Source: Actinomadura darangshiensis
Lineage (GTDB): Bacteria; Actinomycetota; Actinomycetes; Streptosporangiales; Streptosporangiaceae
Direction of reading: 5' to 3'
Assembly (NCBI RefSeq): GCF_004349235.1
Contig: NZ_SMKY01000033.1
Location: 1-49,872, forward strand
DNA length: 49,872 nucleotides
Every line of letters begins with the position of its first letter. Position 1 is the stretch's first letter. This document shows, in pieces, positions 25,959-37,271 of this stretch. The position numbers were made by a program, and so were the translations under genes. The notes below the pieces were generated by a model, which saw nothing but the letters and a program-made list of their open reading frames with translations, was not told where the DNA came from and did not search any database.

Positions 25959-27073
25959 GACGGGTTCCTTCGCAGCAGGCGGGACGCGGCAACGGCGCAC
26001 GCGCCGAAGAGCAGGAGCGACACCTCGCCCAGGACGCCACCGACCGTCCGCACAACGGCAACGGCGGACAGGTCGCCCACGGCACGCACGGCCAGCGAGG
26101 CGTGCAGCAGCGCGAGCGGGGCGTAGAGCAGCGGGTGGTACGGCAGCCGGATCCGCAGGACGGCGGGCAGGATCACCGGGGCGTGCCCGAACACCATCGA
26201 CATCACGAAGCCGAGGAAGACGGCGTGCAGGGCGGCGTCGTACAGCCCGCCGCTGGACGGCCGTCCGGCGGCGAGCCAGATCGTCCCGGCGGCGGCGAGC
26301 CACAGGTATCCGGCGAGCAGGCAGGCGGCGGCGTAGCGGGGCAGGCCCGTCGAGCGGATCGTCCGGCGCGCGACGTCGTTGACCGCCAGCCATCCCGCGA
26401 GCGCGACCATGCCGAACCCGGCGAGGCGCCATCCCGCGTCCGGCCACCCGATGGACGCGGCCGCGCCCGCGAGGACCAGGCCCGCGGCACCCACCAGCCC
26501 GTCGGACACCCGGCGGCCGAGAAACGCGACGCGGGCGAGTTCGAGGCGCTCCCCCGCGATCGTGAGTACGAGGAACGCGGCGAGCCACGGGACGATGTCG
26601 CCGACCGTCCGGCCGCCGATCCACAGCAGCCCGCCGACGTACCAGGCGGCGGCGCCGGACGCCTGCACGGCCAGGTCACGTCCGAGCCGGCGGCCGAAGA
26701 CGGCGATGTAGACCGCGACGAGCCAGCCGCCGGCGGCCGTCAGCAGCAGCCGTCCGGGCACCGGGAATCCGGCGGCGGTGGCGAGGGCGCCGGCAGCGGC
26801 GAGGGCCGGGGCGGCGTAGGCCCAGGGGCGTCCGAGCGCGACGGCGCGTTCGAGCGCGATCAGCGTGCCGAGGAAGCCGAGCGCCATCAGCGGGCCGTGC
26901 TGCTGCGCGAACGCCGTGCGCGGGTGCGGGACGGCGGCGTCCAGCAGGCCGAGTGCGCCCCACAGGCCGGCGGTGAGGGAGAGCAGCGCGCCGGCGAGCA
27001 GTGGGAGCCGGCGCGCCGCGATGCGGGGTGCGCCCGGGGGGTGGGCGGCGACCCCGATGACCCGATTCTCCAT
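25955..27073 (-). CDS. NnrS-like polytopic membrane protein
   Basis: 372 aa, about 12 hydrophobic helices. Features fitting the NnrS/heme-copper-like group: FAQQHGPLMALGFLGTLIALERAVALG, LTIAGERLELARV and DAALHAVFLGFVMSMVFGHAPVILPAVL, each with conserved His or Glu in helices. It probably works with the downstream NirK-like fusion in nitrite/NO metabolism; NnrS proteins protect against NO stress. The start is ATG 27073: TATAAT lies 7 nt before it and there is no ribosome site, so the transcript is leaderless. It overlaps the downstream gene by 4 nt (ATGA). Confidence 0.78.
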   Translation of the reverse strand: MENRVIGVAAHPPGAPRIAARRLPLLAGALLSLTAGLWGALGLLDAAVPHPRTAFAQQHGPLMALGFLGTLIALERAVALGRPWAYAAPALAAAGALATAAGFPVPGRLLLTAAGGWLVAVYIAVFGRRLGRDLAVQASGAAAWYVGGLLWIGGRTVGDIVPWLAAFLVLTIAGERLELARVAFLGRRVSDGLVGAAGLVLAGAAASIGWPDAGWRLAGFGMVALAGWLAVNDVARRTIRSTGLPRYAAACLLAGYLWLAAAGTIWLAAGRPSSGGLYDAALHAVFLGFVMSMVFGHAPVILPAVLRIRLPYHPLLYAPLALLHASLAVRAVGDLSAVAVVRTVGGVLGEVSLLLFGACAVAASRLLRRNPS

Positions 27074-27132
27074 GCAATAGATTATAAATACAAGTAGCGT
27101 TGTAAAAAATAGCCCGGCACCAAGGAGTGCGC
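27074..27132. promoter_or_regulatory. AT-rich divergent promoter with embedded dyad
   Basis: In a 73% G+C window this 59-bp gap is mostly A/T. Minus strand: consensus TATAAT (27086-27081) 7 nt before ATG 27073, with TTTTTA/TTTACA around 27108-27101 as -35. An inverted repeat TACAA (27089-27093)/TTGTA (27100-27104) lies between the two boxes, where a repressor would exclude polymerase. Plus strand: AAGGAG (27122-27127) serves the hemerythrin gene. A redox or NO-responsive factor is likely; its identity cannot be read here. Confidence 0.7.
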
Positions 27133-27900
27133 ATGACCACATCGACCGCGAGCCCGCAGCAGGAGACCGTGCGGGCGATCCTCGACCACCACGAGCGGCT
27201 CGGCCGGACGATGGCCGACCACGCCCTCACCATCGCCCGCGCCGCCGACCGGCTCACCGCGCCCTACGACCGGCGCGACAAGCTCGCCGCGTTCTGCGCG
27301 GAGGAGGTCCTCCCCCACGCCGAGGCCGAGGAGCGCACGCTGTACCGGGCGGCGGAGGAACTGCCCGAGGCCGGGCTGCTGCTGCGCGCGATGCTGCGGG
27401 AGCACACCGTCCTGCGGGAGAAGGTCGCCGAGCTGGAGGCGGCGCGGACGCCCGGGGAGGCGGTCGGCGCGGCGGCGGCCCTCGACGCCCTGTTCCAGTC
27501 GCACCTCGCCAAGGAGAACGACCAGCTCCTGCCCGCCCTCGTGGACGCGGGCACCGACCTCGGCGCCCTCGTCGACGGAATGCACGAGATCCTGGGTCAG
27601 CCGGCCGGAGGCCATCACTGCACGTGCGGCGGGCACGACGACCCCGGCACGCCCGGCGCGACGGCCGAGCTCTCCGAAGACGGCGAGCTGGACGTCCGGA
27701 CACTCGTCCCGGCGCAGCGCCACCAGCAGATCTTCGCCGCCTTCGGCGCCCTCGCCGCCGGGACGGCGTTCGTCCTGGTCAACGACCACGACCCGAAGCC
27801 GCTCTACTACCAGTTCGCCGCCGAGCACCCGGGCGAGTTCACCTGGGACTACGCGGAGCCGGGCCCGGAGGTCTGGCGCGTCCGCATCGGCCGCCCCTGA
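27133..27900 (+). CDS. Hemerythrin-like / DUF2249 two-domain protein
   Basis: 255 aa. N-terminal hemerythrin-type four-helix domain (about 8-150) with iron-ligand candidates: His in ILDHHERLG, His/Glu in EEVLPHAEAEERTLY, His in LREHTVLREKV and His/Glu in SHLAKENDQLLPAL. A His/Cys linker (GGHHCTCGGHDD, about 158-169) leads to a C-terminal DUF2249 domain (LDVRTLVPAQRHQQIFAAF ... FVLVNDHDPKPLYYQF ... WRVRIGRP). Such proteins act in nitrosative stress or iron-sulphur repair. ATG 27133 has AAGGAG at 5 nt. It is divergent from the NnrS-like/NirK-like pair, forming one functional module. Confidence 0.9.
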   Translation: MTTSTASPQQETVRAILDHHERLGRTMADHALTIARAADRLTAPYDRRDKLAAFCAEEVLPHAEAEERTLYRAAEELPEAGLLLRAMLREHTVLREKVAELEAARTPGEAVGAAAALDALFQSHLAKENDQLLPALVDAGTDLGALVDGMHEILGQPAGGHHCTCGGHDDPGTPGATAELSEDGELDVRTLVPAQRHQQIFAAFGALAAGTAFVLVNDHDPKPLYYQFAAEHPGEFTWDYAEPGPEVWRVRIGRP

Positions 27901-27914
27901 CCCCTTCCCGAGAC

Positions 27915-27950
27915 ACGCCTGACGGCCGCGGCGCGGCGGCCGTCAGGCGT
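27915..27950. terminator. Bidirectional 15-bp hairpin terminator
   Basis: Perfect 15-bp arms 27915-27929 and 27936-27950 around a 6-nt loop, between the stops of the hemerythrin gene (27900) and metH (27959). It should end transcription from both strands. Confidence 0.8.
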
Positions 27951-27958
27951 CCCTGCGC

Positions 27959-31561
<3,603 letters not shown>

Positions 31562-31573
31562 ATTCCCCGAGCA

Positions 31574-31594
31574 CCTCCCATTTCACGTGGGAGG
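31574..31594 (-). promoter_or_regulatory. Ribosome-site-sequestering hairpin of metH
   Basis: On the coding strand CCTCCCA (31594-31588) pairs with TGGGAGG (31580-31574), a 7-bp stem over a 7-nt loop. The 3' arm holds GGGAGG, the best ribosome site for metH. The 5' arm overlaps the 3' strand of the riboswitch P1-like stem, so the two cannot form together. Confidence 0.55.
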
Positions 31595-31664
31595 CGCCCT
31601 TGCGAAAGTCCGTGTCCCGGGCCGAGCGTGGCGGGCTCTCACCCGTTGCAGCGCCTCTCGGCCC
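31590..31664 (-). ncRNA. Candidate S-adenosylhomocysteine (SAH) riboswitch
   Basis: The metH leader carries the SAH riboswitch core on the coding strand: CCGAGAGGCGCTGCAACGG (31661-31643), then CCACGCTCGG (31631-31622), then AAGGGCGCCTC (31601-31591). AGGCGC (31656-31651) can pair with GCGCCT (31597-31592) and CCGAG (31661-31657) with CTCGG (31626-31622). Relative to the family pattern I recall, differences occur in paired positions as covariation. SAH is the inhibitory product of methyl transfer, and the class is known upstream of metH and ahcY. Other possibility: an unrelated structured leader. Confidence 0.72.
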
Positions 31665-31670
31665 GTACCG

Positions 31671-31700
31671 AGGCTACCTTCCCCGCCCCCGATGTGTCAG
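31671..31700 (-). promoter_or_regulatory. metH promoter: CTGACA and TAGCCT
   Basis: CTGACA (31700-31695) and TAGCCT (31676-31671) are 18 nt apart on the minus strand. Start would fall near 31664, just before the riboswitch begins at 31661. Confidence 0.5.
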
Positions 31701-31733
31701 TCGCGTCCCATGATGCGAGCGAGGACCGGACCG

Positions 31734-32108
31734 TCACGGGCGCCATTGTTCTCGGTAGGCGGGGTGGGTCGCGTAAGGGAGGGCCAGGAGGCGGAGGACC
31801 GATTCGCGGACGGCCTGGGCGGCTTCGAGTTCCGGTGTCGCGTGGCCCTGGCCGATGATCCAGGACTGCTTCTCGTAGTCGTCCAGGATCTGGCGTCGGG
31901 CGGACACCTCGGCGAGGGTGCGGGACGGGTCGTGGCGCGCGATGTGCTCGGCGTACGCGTCGTTCTCCGCCGTCGACACGTAGGCGGGGTCGTCGGTGTC
32001 GGTGTTGACGGTGCCGGAGGGGTTCGCCTTCCAGGGGGCGCCGGAGCAGGCGCGGGCGATCTGCTCGTCCCTGTCCAGCCGGGCGCGGAGGAACTCCACC
32101 AAATCCAT
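31734..32108 (-). CDS. DUF6221 family protein
   Basis: 124 aa, begins MDLVEFLRARLDRDEQIARA as in DUF6221, a small actinobacterial family of unknown function. Middle part has HIARHDPSRTLAEVSARRQIL; the C-terminus ends LLALPYATHPAYREQWRP. No signal peptide or membrane segment. Its ATG directly abuts a long hairpin (32109-32145) lying downstream of the lipase gene. Confidence 0.8.
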   Translation of the reverse strand: MDLVEFLRARLDRDEQIARACSGAPWKANPSGTVNTDTDDPAYVSTAENDAYAEHIARHDPSRTLAEVSARRQILDDYEKQSWIIGQGHATPELEAAQAVRESVLRLLALPYATHPAYREQWRP

Positions 32109-32145
32109 AGGGCCATCCTGCCCCGTGCGGGGGCGGGATGGCCCT
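32109..32145 (-). terminator. Hairpin between lipase gene and DUF6221 start
   Basis: Outer 10-bp arms AGGGCCATCC (32109-32118) and GGATGGCCCT (32136-32145) enclose GCCCC (32120-32124) paired with GGGGC (32130-32134). It lies 22 nt after the lipase stop (32168) on the coding strand, and its last base touches the DUF6221 ATG, so it may also limit translation of that gene. Confidence 0.65.
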
Positions 32146-32167
32146 GGCTGGATTCCGGCCGCTGGAA

Positions 32168-33421
32168 TCAGGCGGCGCAGTTCCCGGTGGCGGGCTTGCC
32201 GGCGAAGCGGTCGGCGAGGAACGTCATCGCGTCCGGCTCGCTCCACAGCATGCCGGTGGCGTGCTCGGCGAAGGTGTAGGTCTTCCAGGTGACGTTGGCG
32301 CCCTTCGCGCACCACGCCTTGTGCAGGGTGTCGGCCTGCTCGAACGGGATGATCTCGTCGTAGACGGCCTGCGTCTGGAGGACGGGGGCGCTCGGGGCGG
32401 TGGAGCCGAGCTTGTTGGCGTTCAGGCGCGCCTGCCATTCCGGCGTGGCCAGCGGGTCACTGATGGTGTAGTCGCTGATGTGCTTGAACGCGGTCTGCAG
32501 CACCGTGGCGGGGCCGTCGAAGCTGACCAGGCACATGTTCTCGGCCTTCTTCAGCAGCTCGCGGCCGTTGTCGTTGAGGTACTTGTCCAGGTCGAGCTCG
32601 GGGTAGGCCGCGTCGTAGCCGACGGCCGCCATGAACATGAGCGCGATGAACGCGGAGCCGTCCAGGCTCTTGGCGACGGCGTGCAGGTCGGCCGGGACGC
32701 CGCCGGCGAACGTGCCCTTGACCGCGAGGTCCGGCGCGTACGACTTGGCGAGTTCCGCGGCCCAGCCGGCGGTCGTCCCGCCCTGGGAGTAGCCCGAGAG
32801 GCCGACCGGGCTGCCGGCGAGGCCGGCGTCCGGGAGGCGCTGCGCGGCCCGCGCCACGTTCAGCAGGGCCTTGCCCTGCGAGGTGCCGACCTCGTAGGTG
32901 TGCTGGCCGGGGGTGCCGAGCCCCTCCATGTCGGTGACGGCGACGGCCCATCCGCGGTTGAGGGCGTCCGCGATGAACAGCTCCTCGTAGTCCATGCCCT
33001 GGGTGAGGGTGTAGGACGGGGCGCACGCGTCGCCGAGTCCGCGCGTGCCGACGCCGTAGGAGACGAGGGGGCGCTTGCCCTGGCCGGTCCACGCCTTGGT
33101 CGGGACGAGGACCATGCCCGACACGGCGTTCGGCTGTCCCTGGGCGGTCTCCGACCGGTAGAGGACCTGCCAGGACTTGACGCCCTCGTAGGGCGAGTGG
33201 CTGATCGGGTCCATGGTGAACACCGCGGGACGCGACCGGACGACGTCGCCGGGGCCGCCGTCCGGGAGCGGGGACGGCGGCTTGTAGAACGGATCCTCGG
33301 CCGGGGTCGTGCTGTCCTGCGGCGCCGCGGCGGCGGTGCCCTGCAGGGTGGCCGCGGCGATGGCGATCCCCAGGCAGGACGCCACCGCGGTGCGCAGCAC
33401 CCGGCGGACGGTGATGGACAT
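32168..33421 (-). CDS. Secreted lipase (LIP family, alpha/beta hydrolase)
   Basis: 417 aa with a Sec signal peptide ending near GTAAAA-A (residue about 33). The nucleophile elbow GYSQGG is near residue 210; YDEIIPF and EHATGMLW near the C-terminus supply the expected Asp and His. The order matches the secretory lipase family (PF03583), which hydrolyses triacylglycerols or other esters outside the cell. Three cysteines in the mature part (DACAPS, ENMCLVS and KAWCAKG) plus the last GNCAA suggest disulphides. Its own promoter should lie in the 134-bp gap after the P450 gene. Confidence 0.88.
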   Translation of the reverse strand: MSITVRRVLRTAVASCLGIAIAAATLQGTAAAAPQDSTTPAEDPFYKPPSPLPDGGPGDVVRSRPAVFTMDPISHSPYEGVKSWQVLYRSETAQGQPNAVSGMVLVPTKAWTGQGKRPLVSYGVGTRGLGDACAPSYTLTQGMDYEELFIADALNRGWAVAVTDMEGLGTPGQHTYEVGTSQGKALLNVARAAQRLPDAGLAGSPVGLSGYSQGGTTAGWAAELAKSYAPDLAVKGTFAGGVPADLHAVAKSLDGSAFIALMFMAAVGYDAAYPELDLDKYLNDNGRELLKKAENMCLVSFDGPATVLQTAFKHISDYTISDPLATPEWQARLNANKLGSTAPSAPVLQTQAVYDEIIPFEQADTLHKAWCAKGANVTWKTYTFAEHATGMLWSEPDAMTFLADRFAGKPATGNCAA

Positions 33422-33555
33422 GGCGGGTAACCCTTCGTCTGGCCCTGCCGTCGGCGTGACGGCTACCAGACGGTAACGTAATTAGACACTTACTCCAATG
33501 CGGCTGGGGACGCATCCGCGGCACCGGTTTTGTACCGTCCTGACAAAGCGCGGGC

Positions 33556-34650
33556 TTACCACCGGACGGGGAGCCGTGTCGGTCCTCTGACCAGGCTGGT
33601 CGTGCGCCACGGGACGTCCTCGGCAGGCACCGCCAGGGCGAGGTCCGGGAACTCGGCGAGCAGGACGGTCAGCGCTACCTCGGCCTCCAGGCGGGCCAGG
33701 CCGGCGCCGAGGCAGAAGTGCGCGCCGTGCCCGAAGGCGAGATGGGCGGGGCCGTCGCGGTCGGCGTCGAAGCCGTCGGGCTCGCCGAAGACCCCGGAGT
33801 CGCGGTTGGCCTCGGCGAGGAGGGGGAGCACCGTCTCCCCCGCCGCGACCGTGCCGGACGGCAGGTCGACGTCCCGCGTCGCCACTCGCGGGAGCGCGTA
33901 GAGGGCCGGGGTGTCGTGCCGGAGCAGCTCCTCGACGAGCCGCTCGGTCGGGGCGAGGCCCCGGTAGAGGCCCTCGCTGAGCAGGGTGAAGACGCCCGAG
34001 GCGATCAGGTTCGCCGTCGTCTCGTGGCCCGCGACGATGAGGTTCGAGGTCAGGCTGACGAGCTCGCGTTCGGAGAGGGCGTCGGAGCCGTCCCGGGCGG
34101 CGATCAGGTCGTCGAGGAGGGCCTCGCCCGGGTGCGCGCGGTGCGCGGCGAGGTGCTCCCGGATGTACGCGCGGAACTCCCGGCCCGCCTGCACCCTCTG
34201 CTCGGCGTCCGCGTCGGACATGCTCAGCATCGTGTCGGCCCAGACGCGGAACCGGTCGCGGTCGGCGTCCGGGATGCCGAGCAGCTCGCAGATCACGCGG
34301 ACCGGCAGCGGGAACGCGAACTCGCCGACCAGGTCGGCCGGCGGCCCGGAGGCGGCCATCTCGCCGGCCAGCTCCCGGGTGATGGCGAGGACCCGCGGCC
34401 GCCGGCGCGCGATCCGGCGGGGCTTGAACGCGCCCGCGACGATGCGGCGGATCCGGGTGTGCTCCGGCGGGTCCATGTTCAGCAGCGAGTGCGGGTCGTC
34501 GCTGACGTCGCGGCCCCGCACCATCCGCTTGCCGTGGGCCCGCCGCATGTCCCGGCTGAACCTCGGGTCGGTCAGTACCTGGCGGACGTCGTCGTAGCGG
34601 CGCGCGGTCCTCATCGTGTCGCCGCTCGGGAGAGCGATCTCGTCGGTCAT
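33556..34650 (-). CDS. Cytochrome P450
   Basis: 364 aa, near the short end for bacterial P450s because the N-terminus begins right at the YDDVRQVLTDPRFSRD strand. Markers: NMDPPEHTRIRRIV, I-helix AGHETT, EELLRHD (ExxR) with PRVATRDVDL after it, and heme loop FGHGAHFCLG with Cys313 as iron ligand. It is soluble and would need a ferredoxin and reductase, neither of which is nearby. It lies 41 nt downstream of the HpnB-like gene on the same strand, so co-transcription is possible. Substrate unknown. Confidence 0.95.
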   Translation of the reverse strand: MTDEIALPSGDTMRTARRYDDVRQVLTDPRFSRDMRRAHGKRMVRGRDVSDDPHSLLNMDPPEHTRIRRIVAGAFKPRRIARRRPRVLAITRELAGEMAASGPPADLVGEFAFPLPVRVICELLGIPDADRDRFRVWADTMLSMSDADAEQRVQAGREFRAYIREHLAAHRAHPGEALLDDLIAARDGSDALSERELVSLTSNLIVAGHETTANLIASGVFTLLSEGLYRGLAPTERLVEELLRHDTPALYALPRVATRDVDLPSGTVAAGETVLPLLAEANRDSGVFGEPDGFDADRDGPAHLAFGHGAHFCLGAGLARLEAEVALTVLLAEFPDLALAVPAEDVPWRTTSLVRGPTRLPVRW

Positions 34651-34691
34651 GGTTTCTCTCTAACACCGGCGCCGGGCCGCGCGGAATGGCG

Positions 34692-35831
34692 TCACCTCTT
34701 TATGGGCGTTGCCGCCGTGCGGCCCTTCCATGCGCCGCCTTGACCGGAACGGTGCCTGCGTGCGGAGTCAAGGGTCATCGCCGAATACATCAGGGCCACA
34801 AGTGGCAGGGCGAGGGCGCGCAGCGGCGACAGCCCGTAGAAGCGGAGCATCGGCGTGAAAGTGACCGCCATGATCAGCCAGGCGAGGGCTCCGGCGGCGA
34901 GAGCCGCGTCGTTCCCGGCGGCCAGGCCGGCGATCGTCGCGGCGGGCGGGACCGCGTAGAGGAGGAGCAGGCCGAGGACGGTGCCGGCGAGCAGGGCGGG
35001 CGAGTAGCGGAGCTGGTGGTAGGCGCTGCGGGCGATCATCGTCCAGAGGTCGGCGAGGCGCGGGTAGGGGCGGCGGCTGACCACGTCGCGGCTCAGGTCG
35101 AGGCGGCAGCGCCCGCCCGCGCGCTTGATGAGGCGTCCCATCGCCACGTCGTCGATCAGCGCGTCGTGGATCGCGGCCAGGCCGCCCGCGCGCTCCAGGA
35201 CCTCGCGGCGGACGAGCATGCAGCCGCCCGCCGCCGCGGCGGTGCGCGACCCGTCGCGGGTGACGCGGCGGAACGGGTAGAGCTGGGCGAAGAAGTACAC
35301 GAAGGCCGGGACGACGACCCGTTCCCAGCGTGTCGCGGTGTTGAGCGTCGCCATCTGCGAGACCAGGTCGCGGTTCTCGGCGGCGGCCACGCGCACGAGC
35401 GTCTCGACGGTGCCGGGCTCGTAGGCGATATCGGCATCGGTGAAGAGGAGGAATTCCGGCTCGCCCGCGGCTTGGACGCCTTCCGACATCGCCCAGACCT
35501 TGCCCGCCCATCCCGCGGGACGTTCCGCCGCGGCCACGATCTCCAGGTCGCCCAGGCGCGCGGCCGTTTCCGCGGTGCCGTCGCTGCTTCCGTCATCGAC
35601 CAGGACCACGCGGAAACGGCCCGGATACTTCTGGGCGAGCAGCGTCGGCAGCGTCTCCGGCAGGACGGCCGCCTCGTCCCGGGCCGGCACCACGGCCACG
35701 ACCTCGGGCCATTCGCTCGGCTCCGGCGCTTCCGGCAGCCCGGGGCCGGTCAGCCAGAAACCGCCGTGGCCGAATGCCAGGTACAGCCATCCCACCAGAG
35801 CCGCCAGCGCCAGAACGCTCAGGACCACCAC
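34692..35831 (-). CDS. hpnB: HpnB-like family 2 glycosyltransferase
   Basis: 379 aa. An N-terminal membrane helix (VVVLSVLALAALVGWLYLAF) precedes a GT-A domain: VVAVVPARDEAAVLPETL, VVLVDDGSSDGTAETAARL, FTDADIAYEPG and ALIDDVAMGRLIKRAGG. Two to four C-terminal helices follow (LLAGTVLGLLLLYAVPPA onward). This matches hopene-associated glycosyltransferase HpnB, usually found with hopanoid genes; no squalene or hopanoid gene is in this window, so the role is open. The start is GTG 35831; the adjacent GTG 35828 is equally possible. Divergent from hsdM. Confidence 0.82.
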   Translation of the reverse strand: MVVLSVLALAALVGWLYLAFGHGGFWLTGPGLPEAPEPSEWPEVVAVVPARDEAAVLPETLPTLLAQKYPGRFRVVLVDDGSSDGTAETAARLGDLEIVAAAERPAGWAGKVWAMSEGVQAAGEPEFLLFTDADIAYEPGTVETLVRVAAAENRDLVSQMATLNTATRWERVVVPAFVYFFAQLYPFRRVTRDGSRTAAAAGGCMLVRREVLERAGGLAAIHDALIDDVAMGRLIKRAGGRCRLDLSRDVVSRRPYPRLADLWTMIARSAYHQLRYSPALLAGTVLGLLLLYAVPPAATIAGLAAGNDAALAAGALAWLIMAVTFTPMLRFYGLSPLRALALPLVALMYSAMTLDSARRHRSGQGGAWKGRTAATPIKR

Positions 35832-35905
35832 GTCCGGCAGCGTCGCACCGCACCGGCCCGCCCGTCCAACACGCACGTCACCCCAGCGCGCCGGACGCCG
35901 CGCGC

Positions 35906-35911
35906 TAAAGT
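35906..35911 (+). promoter_or_regulatory. -10 box (TAAAGT) for leaderless hsdM
   Basis: TAAAGT ends 7 nt before ATG 35919 with no ribosome site between. Confidence 0.5.
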
Positions 35912-35918
35912 CACGCGG

Positions 35919-37271
35919 ATGGACGAGGTCCTCTGGAAGGCGGCCGCCAAGCTGCGTGGTTCGGTGGACGCGGCGCAGTACAGGGACTTCGTTCTCGGGC
36001 TCGTCTTCCTCAAGTACGTGTCGGACTCGTCCGCCGACGGGGCGCTGTGGGCGGGCCTCGGCTCCGGAGACGGAACGGTCGGCGAACGGGTCGACGCGGC
36101 GATGGACGCGGTCATGCGGGCCGACCCTTCGCTCGACGGTGTGCTGCCGCAGATCTTCACGAGGATCGACCAGCGGCGGCTCGCCGAGCTCGTCGCGCTG
36201 ATCGGCGGGGTGCGGTTCGGCGGGAAGTCCGCGCGGGACGTCTTCGGCGAGGTCTACGAGTACTTCCTGGAGAAGTTCGCGCGGGCCGAAGGCAAGCGGG
36301 GCGGCGAGTTCTATACGCCGTCCTGTGTCGTCAGCCTGCTGGTCGAGGTCCTCGAACCGTTCAAAGGGCGCGTCTACGACCCGTGCTGCGGATCGGGCGG
36401 CATGTTCGTGCAGGCGGAGAAGTTCGTCCTGAGCCATCGGGGGCGGCTGGACGACATCACCGTCTACGGGCAGGAGGCGAACGAGCGCACGTGGCGGCTC
36501 GCGAGGATGAATCTGGCCGTTCACGGAATGGCCGGCGACATCCGGTCCGCCGACACGTTCTTCGAGGACGCGCATCCCGGGCTCCAGGCGGACAACGTGC
36601 TGGCCAATCCGCCGTTCAACATGTCGGACTGGTACCGGGACGGCGGCGACCCGCGCTGGCGGTACGGCGTCCCGCCGGCCGGGAACGCCAATTTCGCGTG
36701 GATGCAGCACATCGTCGCCAAGCTCGGCCCGCGCGGTCGTGCGGGCGTCGTGATGGCGAACGGCTCCATGTCGTCCCGGCAGTCGGCCGAAGGCGCGATC
36801 CGCGCGGCACTCGTGGAAGCGGACCTGGTGTCGTGCGTGGTGGCGCTGCCGGACCGCCTTTTCCGCACCACCCCGATCCCCGCGTGCCTGTGGTTCTTCG
36901 ACAAGGACAAAAGGACGCCGGGCCGCGTCCTGTTCATCGATGCCCGCGACATGGGCACGATGGTCGACCGCACCGAACGGATCCTCACCGGCGACGACAT
37001 CGCCCTGATCGCAGGCGCATACCGCTCCTGGCGCGGTCACGGCCATTCGGACGCGCCCGGGTTCAGCTACTCCGCGAGTCTGGACGAGATCAGGTCGCAC
37101 GACCACGTCCTCACGCCCGGCCGCTATGTCGGCGCACGTCAGGCGGACACCGGGGACGAACTCGCCTCCGACAGGGTCGAGCGGCTCACCAAGGAACTCT
37201 TCACGCATTTAGAGGAGTCGGCGCGCCTCGACCAGGTCGTCCGGGCGGAACTCGGGCGTTTGAATGGCTGA
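35919..37271 (+). CDS. hsdM: Type I restriction-modification methylase subunit HsdM
   Basis: 450 aa N6-adenine DNA methyltransferase. The N-terminal HsdM helical domain (LWKAAAKLRGSVDAAQYRDF, LGLVFLKYVSDSS) is followed by the catalytic domain: GGEFYTPSCVVSLLVEVL, AdoMet motif DPCCGSGGMF (154-163) and NPPFNMSDW (230-238). All motifs are intact. It overlaps hsdS by 8 nt. No hsdR occurs on either side: the next genes are a PQQ-type propeller downstream and a divergent glycosyltransferase upstream. So it would act as an orphan methylase or pair with an unlinked HsdR. Confidence 0.94.
   Translation: MDEVLWKAAAKLRGSVDAAQYRDFVLGLVFLKYVSDSSADGALWAGLGSGDGTVGERVDAAMDAVMRADPSLDGVLPQIFTRIDQRRLAELVALIGGVRFGGKSARDVFGEVYEYFLEKFARAEGKRGGEFYTPSCVVSLLVEVLEPFKGRVYDPCCGSGGMFVQAEKFVLSHRGRLDDITVYGQEANERTWRLARMNLAVHGMAGDIRSADTFFEDAHPGLQADNVLANPPFNMSDWYRDGGDPRWRYGVPPAGNANFAWMQHIVAKLGPRGRAGVVMANGSMSSRQSAEGAIRAALVEADLVSCVVALPDRLFRTTPIPACLWFFDKDKRTPGRVLFIDARDMGTMVDRTERILTGDDIALIAGAYRSWRGHGHSDAPGFSYSASLDEIRSHDHVLTPGRYVGARQADTGDELASDRVERLTKELFTHLEESARLDQVVRAELGRLNG

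Noticed and set aside
32168..35831. Natural-product cluster from lipase, P450 and glycosyltransferase
   Set aside because: No synthase, cyclase, NRPS, PKS or RiPP precursor is present; the genes look unrelated apart from a possible P450-HpnB pair.
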